Shown: piece after piece, positions 6,204 through 12,008 of the stretch | How positions within the stretch are numbered: position 1 is the first letter of the stretch | Layout of the letters: every line of letters begins with the position of its first letter | Origin: a bacterium | GTDB lineage: Bacteria > Hydrothermota > UBA3073 > JACQXS01 > JAUWAR01 | Assembly: GCA_030601965.1 (NCBI GenBank) | Contig: JAUWAR010000032.1 | Coordinates: forward strand, 1-12,008 | Direction: 5' to 3' | Length of the DNA: 12,008 nucleotides | Translations under genes and position numbers: made by a program | Notes under the pieces: generated by a model | Seen by the model: only the letters and a program-made list of their open reading frames with translations | What the model was told of the DNA's origin: nothing | Databases searched by the model: none

Positions 6204-7004
6204 TTAGAAATTGCATCTATTTTTTTCTACTAAGGCGTAGGCATCGTGATTGTGAATGGATTCATAACTCTCTACTTCTATACTATACCATATAATATTC
6301 TCCTCTTTATTTAATTTCAAGGCTACATTTCGGACAACATCTTCAACAAAAACGGGATTGTCATAAGAGTGTTCAGTTATATATTTCTCATCTGCCCTTT
6401 TAACCAAAGAATAAAGAGAACTGGAGGCACAATCCTCAACAAGACTCACAATGTCTTCAATCCATAAGAATTTATGAAATCTTACCAGCACACTTATTGT
6501 CCCTCTCTGATTATGTGCTCCCCTTTCAGAGATTGCCTTTGAACAAGGACAGAGAGTCGCTATAGGCACAGATACTCCAAGTATAAAGGAAAATTTATTT
6601 GCTTGCCCGATAGATTGTAGACGGGTGAGTGATGAATTAAACTCACATTGATATTGCATAAGACTTTTGGCTTTGGATACAGGCGCCTGTTTCTCAATAA
6701 AATAGGGGAATTTTATCTCAATATGTGCAGAACGCGCATCAAATTTTTCTCTTATCTCTTTTAGAATTTTGCTTATATTCTTAATGGCAATCTCGTCCTT
6801 GTGTTTTTCTAAAACCTCAACAAATCTACTCATATGTGTGCCTCTGAAGTGATGTGGAAGGCTCACATACATATTGATACTCGCCACTGTATGCTGTTCT
6901 TTATCTTTTTTATCAAGCACTCTGATGGGATATGAAAGATTTCTTATCCCAACCTTATCAATTTCAATATTTCTTGTGTCTATTTCATTCTGCACTTCTT
7001 TCAT
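6204..7004 (-). CDS. folE2: GTP cyclohydrolase FolE2 (type IB)
   Basis: A 266-residue GTP cyclohydrolase IB, which opens GTP to 7,8-dihydroneopterin triphosphate, the first step of folate (and in some bacteria queuosine) synthesis. Family marks are the N-terminal DKVGIRNLSYPIRVLDK, HHFRGTHMSRFVEVL (about 51-65), the catalytic-site LCPCSK (Cys 152 and 154) with GAHNQRG just after it, and the C-terminal ESYESIHNHDAYA. It is unrelated in sequence to FolE (type IA); the IB form tolerates metals other than zinc. The start overlaps the end of folC by 20 bp; GGAGG (7024-7020) lies 15 bp upstream, a long spacing, so translational coupling is likely. With folC and purH it forms a folate-linked group. 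Family call very secure. Confidence 0.96.
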   Translation of the reverse strand: MKEVQNEIDTRNIEIDKVGIRNLSYPIRVLDKKDKEQHTVASINMYVSLPHHFRGTHMSRFVEVLEKHKDEIAIKNISKILKEIREKFDARSAHIEIKFPYFIEKQAPVSKAKSLMQYQCEFNSSLTRLQSIGQANKFSFILGVSVPIATLCPCSKAISERGAHNQRGTISVLVRFHKFLWIEDIVSLVEDCASSSLYSLVKRADEKYITEHSYDNPVFVEDVVRNVALKLNKEENIIWYSIEVESYESIHNHDAYALVEKNRCNF

Positions 7005-8250
7005 AATAAAGTGTTAAAACCTCCCCTACCAGATAAAAAGAACCTGTTATAAGTATAAGGTCCGATTTTCCTGCTTGTTTTTCTGCCATTGAAAGACACA
7101 TCTCTGGAGATTCTATAACTTCAGCAGGAATTCCTCTTTTTTTAAATAAAGGAATAATCTCATTAGGGTCTTTTGCTCTCTCGGATTCCACTTTTGTGAT
7201 AAATACCCTATCTGTGATTTCACTTACAATATCTACCATCCCATCTATATCTTTGTTAGAAAGAGCAGCAAAAATAAGAAATAGATGTTTATAGGTAAAA
7301 AGTTCCTTTATTGCCCTTGTGAGCACTGCCATTGATGCACGGTTATGTGCGCCGTCAATAATAATATATGGTTCCTCTCCTATAATCTGTAGTCTGCCAG
7401 CACATTTTGTCTCAGAAATTCCTTTTTTTATATCTGTATTGGATATACCAATAGCCCTTGCAGCAAGGATTGAAATAAGTGCATTTATCACCTGGTGCCT
7501 GCCAATAAGTGGGACAAAATATCTCTCTTTATCTATCTTGAAATAAGAGCCATTACTGTCACAGGAAACATCTTCACAGAATATATCTTCTCCTACTATC
7601 TTGAGTTTGCAAAACCTATTTTTACATTCTTCTTTTATGACTGCCATCACAGAAGGGTCCTGAGGTGCAGAGATACATAATCCGTTTTTTCTTAATATGC
7701 CACATTTCTCTCGAGAAATAGCCTCAAGGGTATTACCAAGAACATCTGTATGGTCCAGACTTATGGGTGTTATAATAGATAACTCGGGAGAGAGAACATT
7801 TGTTGAATCAAGCCTCCCACCCACTCCGACTTCGTACAGGGAATAATCCGGGGACTGTTCTCTAAAATATAAAAAGGAAATAGAGGTAAGAACCTCAAAG
7901 GTAGTTCTTTTTTTCGTTATACAGGACTTTATAGTTGTGAACTTTTCCACAAAATCCTTCTCTGATATAGGAACTCCATTAAATTTTATTCGTTCTCTTA
8001 TATTTACAAGATGTGGAGATGTGAAAACCCCTGTGCTGCCTCTTCTTGAGAGTATAGACTCAAGGAAATGGACAGTGGAACCCTTGCCTTTTGTGCCGGT
8101 AACAAGGATTGGTGTATTGAGTTCCTCTTGAGGAGAGCCAAAATTGGCAAGAAAATCTCTATAGGAAGATAAATCAAACCTATACATTCTCTTGCACCGT
8201 TCATAATCTGCAAGTCCATAGATAAATTCTATTACCTCATTAAATTCCAT
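6985..8250 (-). CDS. folC: Bifunctional folylpolyglutamate synthase / dihydrofolate synthase (FolC)
   Basis: An ATP-dependent Mur-ligase-type enzyme of 421 residues that adds glutamate to dihydropteroate and/or to folates. The P-loop TGTKGKGST lies at 51-59. Further marks are ERIKF, the SLDHTDVLGNTLEAISREKCGI segment that carries the DHT motif and substrate lysine region, GRLQI, and IIDGAHN, the DGAHN motif at the start of the C-terminal domain. The frame is open eight codons further (to 8274), but I prefer the ATG at 8250, because MEFNEVIEFIYGL matches the usual FolC start and reduces overlap with the upstream lipoprotein gene to 19 bp. No strong Shine-Dalgarno sequence favours either start. 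It overlaps folE2 downstream by 20 bp, which suggests coupling. Family secure; whether both activities are present cannot be told from sequence alone. Confidence 0.94.
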   Translation of the reverse strand: MEFNEVIEFIYGLADYERCKRMYRFDLSSYRDFLANFGSPQEELNTPILVTGTKGKGSTVHFLESILSRRGSTGVFTSPHLVNIRERIKFNGVPISEKDFVEKFTTIKSCITKKRTTFEVLTSISFLYFREQSPDYSLYEVGVGGRLDSTNVLSPELSIITPISLDHTDVLGNTLEAISREKCGILRKNGLCISAPQDPSVMAVIKEECKNRFCKLKIVGEDIFCEDVSCDSNGSYFKIDKERYFVPLIGRHQVINALISILAARAIGISNTDIKKGISETKCAGRLQIIGEEPYIIIDGAHNRASMAVLTRAIKELFTYKHLFLIFAALSNKDIDGMVDIVSEITDRVFITKVESERAKDPNEIIPLFKKRGIPAEVIESPEMCLSMAEKQAGKSDLILITGSFYLVGEVLTLYYERSAE

Positions 8251-9737
8251 TCTACAAATTCTTCTGTGAAACATCCTTTTTTATAACTAATTATTGAGTA
8301 TATCCCTTCTTTTGTGGTAGGAGTTACGAGCTCAATATTTCCATCACCATCAAAATCACGAAATTCCGGGTCTCCTGTGTAAGTCTCTTGTTCCTGTCTG
8401 GTTTCATAGACCTTTTTATAAACCCTGTTTTTTATTTTGAATACAACAATCCTTTTGCTCTCAATCTGGCACGCATCTTCAGGAAAGCCATCTCTGTCTA
8501 TATCATTTAATCCCAAAACTTCGGGAGATGGAACTATGTTCTTATCTATAACAGTTCTATCTACCCACACTTTTTTACCCAAAAATGTTGCTACTTTTCG
8601 TGAGAAATCTTTTGCATCTCCTCTTGTCTCAAATAAGCCAATTCTTACTCTTACCCATTCGTCGGCTTGTATTGCAAATGCCGGATAATGAGCCTGTCTG
8701 AGAAGTTCCACAAGGGTCTTTGCTTCTGGTAAAGACCTTCCAGAACTTGCCTGAATTGTAAAAAATGTGTCTGGAGAAGTAGCGGAAACTCCAATTGATA
8801 CATCTATTGTTCTTTTGTGCCCCTGAACTTTTTTTACAAAAATCTCTTTTCCATTTTCTATTCTTATTCGTTGGAGAATGCTAAAATCACCGGTTGTTAT
8901 GATTAGAAGTCCCTGGTTGTCAAGGAGATAAATCCGTGAATCTCCAGGACTTGTGGTAACATCAAGACCAGCAACAGGGAGTTCGGCTATAATCTTGTCT
9001 GTTCCTGCATCAAAAAAGCAGGTTTTAGTTTGACTGAGTATAATACCAAAAGAACCATCTCTTGAGAGTCTGACGAGTTTTATCTTTTCATTCACAGAGA
9101 GTGTTCCTTCTATTTTATTCGTGGTTTTGGCTATAATATACACTTTCTTATCACCAAAGCAGTATATTTTATTACCTGCGGGTGTGATGCAAATACCAGC
9201 CGATGATATTTTAGAGACAATTGGAATGGATGTAATATAGGAGAACTCTCTTGTTTCGTAGATATCAATAGAATTAGTGGTAACAATATACATTCTTATC
9301 TCGTAGGGTGATAACGCAAAGCAGAGAGGCGATGAAATGGGTATATTCTTCTGCAGAGTAAGATTGTCTTTTGAATAGACAGAAACATACTCATCAGTGA
9401 GAACAAACAACCACTCCTTACCTACTATGAAATCTTTAATATTCTGGAGAGTGATAATCTCTTTATTAGTGGAGAGGTCCACAATTTTTTGGGGAAAAGT
9501 TACAAAATTTGTTTTTATCTTATAATAGTCTTGTGATCGGGATATCTCTTTAATCTTTTTATTATTCTCAAGGTCAAGAATAATAAAACCTTTCTCCTTT
9601 AGAACATATCCTTGGACTCCTTCAAATGATTCTTCTTTATGTTGCAGCAGACCAGTCTCTTCATCTGGGTGCTTTTTCTTACAACCAGAAAGTAGGACCA
9701 GGAGTATGCAAATGGGAAGATAATATCTATCGGACAT
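8232..9737 (-). CDS. Lipoprotein with beta-propeller-like region, SPOR domain and FG-GAP/VCBS-like tail
   Basis: A 501-residue predicted lipoprotein. A short hydrophobic signal ends in the lipobox LSGC, with Cys19 as the lipidated residue, followed by Lys-rich and acidic residues. Residues about 40-310 consist of short beta-rich repeats resembling a WD40/YVTN-type propeller (repeated hydrophobic-strand and Asp/Gly-turn units such as SRDGSFGIILSQ and SPGDSRIYLLD). A SPOR domain follows at about 325-395 (FFTIQASSG, then VRVRIGLFETRGDAKDF), the fold that binds denuded peptidoglycan glycan at division sites. The C-terminal part holds two Ca-binding-like Asp motifs, DIDRDG (412-417) and DFDGDG (461-466). 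Likely anchored on the periplasmic side and linked to the cell wall. No Shine-Dalgarno sequence is visible at the ATG. Between pdxJ and folC; no functional link to them is evident. Domain calls are by eye. Confidence 0.8.
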   Translation of the reverse strand: MSDRYYLPICILLVLLSGCKKKHPDEETGLLQHKEESFEGVQGYVLKEKGFIILDLENNKKIKEISRSQDYYKIKTNFVTFPQKIVDLSTNKEIITLQNIKDFIVGKEWLFVLTDEYVSVYSKDNLTLQKNIPISSPLCFALSPYEIRMYIVTTNSIDIYETREFSYITSIPIVSKISSAGICITPAGNKIYCFGDKKVYIIAKTTNKIEGTLSVNEKIKLVRLSRDGSFGIILSQTKTCFFDAGTDKIIAELPVAGLDVTTSPGDSRIYLLDNQGLLIITTGDFSILQRIRIENGKEIFVKKVQGHKRTIDVSIGVSATSPDTFFTIQASSGRSLPEAKTLVELLRQAHYPAFAIQADEWVRVRIGLFETRGDAKDFSRKVATFLGKKVWVDRTVIDKNIVPSPEVLGLNDIDRDGFPEDACQIESKRIVVFKIKNRVYKKVYETRQEQETYTGDPEFRDFDGDGNIELVTPTTKEGIYSIISYKKGCFTEEFVEWNLMR

Positions 9738-9753
9738 AATTTTACAAATAATG

Positions 9754-9805
9754 GTAGTCGCAGGCTTTAGCCTGCGTTATTTCGCAACCTAAAGGTTGCA
9801 GCTAC
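9754..9805. repeat. GTAG...CTAC double-hairpin repeat (REP/BIME-like), element B
   Basis: GTAG (9754-9757) and CTAC (9802-9805) close an element holding two perfect hairpins: CGCAGGCT-TT-AGCCTGCG (9759-9776) and GCAACCT-AA-AGGTTGC (9784-9799). It sits between pdxJ and the lipoprotein gene and overlaps the last codons of pdxJ, providing its stop codon. It has the same layout as elements A and C, with different stem sequences. Confidence 0.88.
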
Positions 9806-10532
9806 TTATAAGTGCAAGCATTTCCTTTACCGCGTTTTCCAGTCCTACGAATATGGCTCTTCCAATAATTGAATGCCCAATATTAAGTTCTTCTATCTCT
9901 GGAATTTTTACTATATCAGATACATTTTTGTAATTGAGTCCGTGTCCTGCATGAACCTCAAGTCCTAAAGAACGCACAAGAAAAGCGGCTTTTTGGATTC
10001 TTTCAAGTTCGGAGTTAAGGTGTGAGCCTTTTATAAAATCCTTACGGATTAACTCCACTTCTGAATATTTCCCTGTATTTATTTCTACAGCGTCTACACC
10101 ACAGTCTGGAGCCCTTTTTATAATATTTTCATCTGGCTCAATAAAAATAGTAGTAAATATACCTTCGTCTTTCAGTCTTTTTGCAGTTGTTTTTACTTTT
10201 CCCAGATTAGAGATTATGTCAAGCCCTCCTTCTGTTGTGATTTCCTCTACTCTCTCAGGAACAAGACAGCACGCATCAGGATGAATTTTAAGAATTAAAC
10301 CCAGTATTTCCTCATTTAATGAAAGTTCTACATTAAGATGAGTTGATACTATCCTTTTTAATAACTCTACATCTCGTTCTTTTATATGTCTTCTATCCTG
10401 TCTGAGATGGACTGTAATTCCATCCGCACCAGCAGATTCAACAATTAGTGCACCATCCACAGGGTCAGGATAGCTTATCTTCCTTGCCTCTCTTATAGTG
10501 GCAATATGGTCTATGTTTACACCTAATCTCAT
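9789..10532 (-). CDS. pdxJ: Pyridoxine 5'-phosphate synthase (PdxJ)
   Basis: A cytoplasmic TIM-barrel enzyme of 247 residues. It condenses 1-deoxy-D-xylulose 5-phosphate with 3-amino-2-oxopropyl phosphate to give pyridoxine 5'-phosphate in the DXP-dependent vitamin B6 route. Signature segments are VNIDHIATIREAR (5-17), GITVHLRQDRRHI (38-50) with His42 matching a catalytic His, LNVEL with the catalytic-type Glu69, CCLVPE (88-93), and LEVHAGHGLNY near residue 205 with the second catalytic His. It begins 1 bp after the stop of the V-ATPase C gene (TAG-T-ATG), so the two are probably translationally coupled. The last residues (Cys-Asn-Leu) and the TAG stop lie inside repeat element B, so the C-terminus may have been altered by repeat insertion. 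Family call very secure. Confidence 0.97.
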   Translation of the reverse strand: MRLGVNIDHIATIREARKISYPDPVDGALIVESAGADGITVHLRQDRRHIKERDVELLKRIVSTHLNVELSLNEEILGLILKIHPDACCLVPERVEEITTEGGLDIISNLGKVKTTAKRLKDEGIFTTIFIEPDENIIKRAPDCGVDAVEINTGKYSEVELIRKDFIKGSHLNSELERIQKAAFLVRSLGLEVHAGHGLNYKNVSDIVKIPEIEELNIGHSIIGRAIFVGLENAVKEMLALISSCNL

Positions 10533-10533
10533 A

Positions 10534-11538
10534 CTAATACACTTCTGGTAGTCTTTCTTTTATTAACTCATTTGGGATGCCATTTAGTTTGCCAACAAAT
10601 AGCATCCTTAAAATCTTAAGTTCATTTTCTATTGCATAAAAGTAAGAAATCACAGGCTCTACACCAAAACTCATATATTTTGTCGTCCTCAGAAAGTTCA
10701 AGTAATGGTCATCACAGAACTTCTCCTTGCCCCTCTGGTCTATAATTTCATAATAGGGAGTAGCCTGAAATTTTCTCGTCCAGGTCTCTACTGAATCTTC
10801 AAAGATTCCAAGAAACTCGTGATAATCTATATATCCACCGTCAAGGAGTGCCTTTGCTAATAAACTACGTTCTTCATTTAGCCATTTTAATCTAAAAACA
10901 GTTTTTATATTAATAAGGTCTATTTCTATCTTCACAAGAGTGGCAAAAAAGACATTTTTAAGATTATTCACAAGGAAGGTATAATAACTTCTATCCATAC
11001 AAATATCAAGCAATCGTGGGTCTTTAGCCCCGCCTCTGGCGGGGTAATAGGAACTAATTGCATCTTCTATTCCCTCTGAGAGTCCAAGCCCAAGTCTATC
11101 GTATCTCTCCTGTTCAAAGGTATCCTCAAGTTCCTTCCTTTCAATATTTCCAAAATCTGAAAGAATATCAGGTGTTTTTTCTCCTTTTATTTTAGATTTA
11201 AGAAATACCTTTGCATTATGATAATCATATTTAAGTCTGAGAACCTGGACAAGAAATGGGTCGATAATAAGAGTTTCCATTAATGGATATACCTCTTTGC
11301 GTTTATTTTTTATGATATCCTCGTATAAGTGAGGATTAGTCTGCCCGGCCAGGGAGGGAAGATATTGACTATAATATGTATCTGTGAGAGATTTCAAGAG
11401 GTCTTCAGCATCTTTTGTCTCAATGAGTCTCGCAATTTTTTGAGTACTAAATAGCCGAGATTCAAGAGCCCTGATTCTTCCAACAGCAAAGGCATACTCA
11501 ACATTCTCGGTTTCAATATGTGGATAAGTGATATACAT
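10534..11538 (-). CDS. V-type ATP synthase/ATPase subunit C
   Basis: A 334-residue member of the V-ATPase subunit C / AC39 (eukaryotic subunit d) family, the funnel-shaped protein that couples the central stalk to the membrane ring of A/V-type ATPases. Family marks are the N-terminal YAFAVGRIRALESRLFS (about 15-31), DLLKSLTDTYYSQYL, a central KYDYHNAKVFLK and DPRLLDICMDRSYY, and the C-terminal PVISYFYAIENELKILRMLFVGKLNG. I chose the ATG at 11538: the frame runs back to a GTG at 11562, but those codons (MQRPDAT) are repeat element C. Residues about 165-172 (YPARGGAK) are encoded by a GC-rich palindrome and look inserted. No other ATPase subunit gene is adjacent, which is unusual. It is the first gene of the minus-strand unit, directly upstream of pdxJ. 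Confidence 0.88.
   Translation of the reverse strand: MYITYPHIETENVEYAFAVGRIRALESRLFSTQKIARLIETKDAEDLLKSLTDTYYSQYLPSLAGQTNPHLYEDIIKNKRKEVYPLMETLIIDPFLVQVLRLKYDYHNAKVFLKSKIKGEKTPDILSDFGNIERKELEDTFEQERYDRLGLGLSEGIEDAISSYYPARGGAKDPRLLDICMDRSYYTFLVNNLKNVFFATLVKIEIDLINIKTVFRLKWLNEERSLLAKALLDGGYIDYHEFLGIFEDSVETWTRKFQATPYYEIIDQRGKEKFCDDHYLNFLRTTKYMSFGVEPVISYFYAIENELKILRMLFVGKLNGIPNELIKERLPEVY
11028..11044. repeat. Palindromic repeat inside the V-ATPase C gene
   Basis: CCCCGCC-TCT-GGCGGGG is a perfect 7-3-7 palindrome, entirely unlike the AT-rich sequence around it. Its arm length and TCT loop equal those of the copies in purH, though the arm sequence differs. In frame it encodes most of Tyr-Pro-Ala-Arg-Gly-Gly-Ala, just before the conserved DPRLLDI of subunit C. 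Confidence 0.7.
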
Positions 11539-11542
11539 TATA

Positions 11543-11604
11543 GTAGCGTCGGGTCTCTGCACCCGACGAATCTCTCTTCGTCCGATACGTTGATCGGACG
11601 CTAC
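11543..11604. repeat. GTAG...CTAC double-hairpin repeat (REP/BIME-like), element C
   Basis: GTAG (11543-11546) and CTAC (11601-11604) enclose two perfect 8-bp hairpins with 6-nt loops: CGTCGGGT/ACCCGACG (11547-11554 with 11561-11568) and CGTCCGAT/ATCGGACG (11579-11586 with 11593-11600). Its left edge is 4 bp from the proposed start codon of V-ATPase C, so it forms the immediate 5' leader of that gene. This is the clearest member of the family in the window. Confidence 0.88.
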
Positions 11605-11608
11605 CTAC

Positions 11609-11637
11609 TAAATAACTAACAAATACTAAAAAGTCAA
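11609..11637 (-). promoter_or_regulatory. Putative promoter for the V-ATPase C-pdxJ transcription unit
   Basis: On the minus strand TTGACT (11637-11632) is followed after 17 bp by TATTTA (11614-11609), with transcription expected to start near 11602, inside repeat element C. The -35 has five of six consensus bases; the -10 is weak. It is the best candidate in the gap for driving the minus-strand cluster. Confidence 0.35.
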
Positions 11638-11656
11638 TCTTTTTTTTCATTATTTC

Positions 11657-11692
11657 TTGACAATAGACTCTTATCCCGGTATATTGGGATAA
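11657..11692 (+). promoter_or_regulatory. Strong sigma70-type promoter for ribH with a dyad over the -10 box
   Basis: A perfect TTGACA (11657-11662), a 17-bp spacer and TATATT (11680-11685) make the best promoter in the window, about 100 bp before ribH. The inverted repeat TTATCCC (11671-11677) / GGGATAA (11686-11692) brackets the -10 box exactly, with an 8-bp centre, as an operator would. No FMN riboswitch aptamer features were recognised in the leader. Confidence 0.6.
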
Positions 11693-11711
11693 ACTCAAGA
11701 ACTTAATAAAC

Positions 11712-11757
11712 TTGACAATTTGAGGCTTGATTTGATATTTGTCCGTTAGCTAACGGA
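11712..11757 (+). promoter_or_regulatory. Second promoter-like site and 16-bp palindrome upstream of ribH
   Basis: Another perfect TTGACA (11712-11717) is followed after 16 bp by GATATT (11734-11739). Just downstream, where transcription would begin, lies a perfect 16-bp palindrome TCCGTTAG/CTAACGGA (11742-11757). It could be an operator or a small dispersed repeat. This arrangement is weaker than the upstream promoter. Confidence 0.35.
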
Positions 11758-11791
11758 TTGAAATTTGGAATTTTAGAACATGGGGGGCTAT

Positions 11792-11950
11792 ATGAAGATA
11801 CATGAAGGAATAATTTCAGGTGAGGGAAAGAGGTTTGCGATAGTTGTTTCAAGGTTCAATAGTTTCATATCGGATAGATTGGTTGAGGGATGTCTTGATT
11901 GTCTTAAGAGGCATAAAACAGACATCCCTCAACCAATCTATCCGATATGA
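11792..11950 (+). CDS. ribH: 5' fragment of ribH (6,7-dimethyl-8-ribityllumazine synthase), cut by a fold-back
   Basis: The first 43 codons match the N-terminus of lumazine synthase, the penultimate riboflavin enzyme, which assembles into capsid-like shells. FAIVVSRFNSFISDRLVEGCLDCLKR carries the family's RFN motif (21-23) and the helix that follows it. A G-rich site (11782-11787) precedes the ATG; another in-frame ATG exists at 11780. From about 11920 the sequence turns back as the exact inverse complement of 11807-11895, so the ORF ends after nine junk codons at 11950. The real gene is about 140-160 codons long, so roughly three quarters is missing. I regard this as a truncated assembly product rather than a real pseudogene. 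Start and identity fairly sure; everything after 11919 should be ignored as coding. Confidence 0.75.
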   Translation: MKIHEGIISGEGKRFAIVVSRFNSFISDRLVEGCLDCLKRHKTDIPQPIYPI

Positions 11951-12008
11951 AACTATTGAACCTTGAAACAACTATCGCAAACCTCTTTCCCTCACCTGAA
12001 ATTATTCC
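11807..12008. repeat. Perfect 89-bp inverted duplication (fold-back) at the window end
   Basis: Bases 11920-12008 are the exact inverse complement of 11807-11895, separated by a 24-nt single-copy loop (11896-11919). There are no mismatches over 89 bp and the second arm runs to the last base of the window. The arms are coding sequence of ribH. Such perfection at a sequence end fits a chimeric fold-back from amplification or assembly better than a biological repeat. Confidence 0.95.

Noticed and set aside
11342..11356. GC-rich CCCGGCCAGGG in the V-ATPase C gene as a repeat copy
   Set aside because: The palindrome is only 3 bp with a 5-bp centre and the encoded residues look ordinary.
11513..11698. 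61-codon minus-strand ORF across repeat element C
   Set aside because: Much of it is the translated repeat, overlapping the start of V-ATPase C in another frame, with no homology I recognise. Treated as spurious.

Overview
The window is AT-rich bacterial chromosomal DNA with ordinary housekeeping genes and one intact tRNA gene. Several features suggest an uncultivated, probably diderm bacterium known from a metagenome assembly: a bacterial V-type ATPase subunit, a lipobox lipoprotein with a SPOR domain, FolE2-type folate synthesis, and a dense load of small GTAG-bounded palindromic repeats between and inside genes. No 16S or other lineage marker is present, so I do not name a phylum. The right end is a perfect 89-bp fold-back, which most likely marks an assembly or amplification breakpoint at a contig end.

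Left part (1-2214, + strand): a ferrous-iron uptake operon, feoA-feoB. It has a sigma70-like promoter overlapped by an operator-like dyad, and a palindromic repeat pair sits between the two genes. Next come tRNA-Arg(UCU) and a prohibitin/SPFH membrane protein gene, both on the minus strand. A divergent promoter region with two mirrored TTGACA boxes and a 19-bp dyad leads to a WbqC-like gene on the plus strand.

Central and right part (4091-11538, all minus strand, transcribed right to left): V-type ATPase subunit C, pdxJ, a SPOR-domain lipoprotein, folC, folE2, a WrbA-like flavodoxin and purH. Most junctions are tight or overlapping, so this looks like one or two transcription units. Functionally it is mainly a cofactor cluster: PdxJ makes pyridoxine 5'-phosphate, FolE2 and FolC act in folate synthesis and polyglutamylation, and PurH consumes 10-formyl-tetrahydrofolate in the last two steps of IMP synthesis. 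The ATPase subunit and the lipoprotein are less expected here. A divergent promoter region (11605-11791) leads to the start of ribH (lumazine synthase), which is cut off by the fold-back.

The most interesting signal is the repeat family. Three intergenic elements share the plan GTAG, hairpin(s), CTAC, like REP doublets (BIMEs). Related single palindromes lie in frame inside purH (two near-identical copies read in different frames) and probably inside the V-ATPase C gene, where they appear to add short peptides to conserved enzymes without breaking them. I found no CRISPR array, transposase, phage gene, toxin-antitoxin pair or defence system, and no wholly new system. The novelty lies in the repeats, the candidate operators and the lipoprotein's domain layout.
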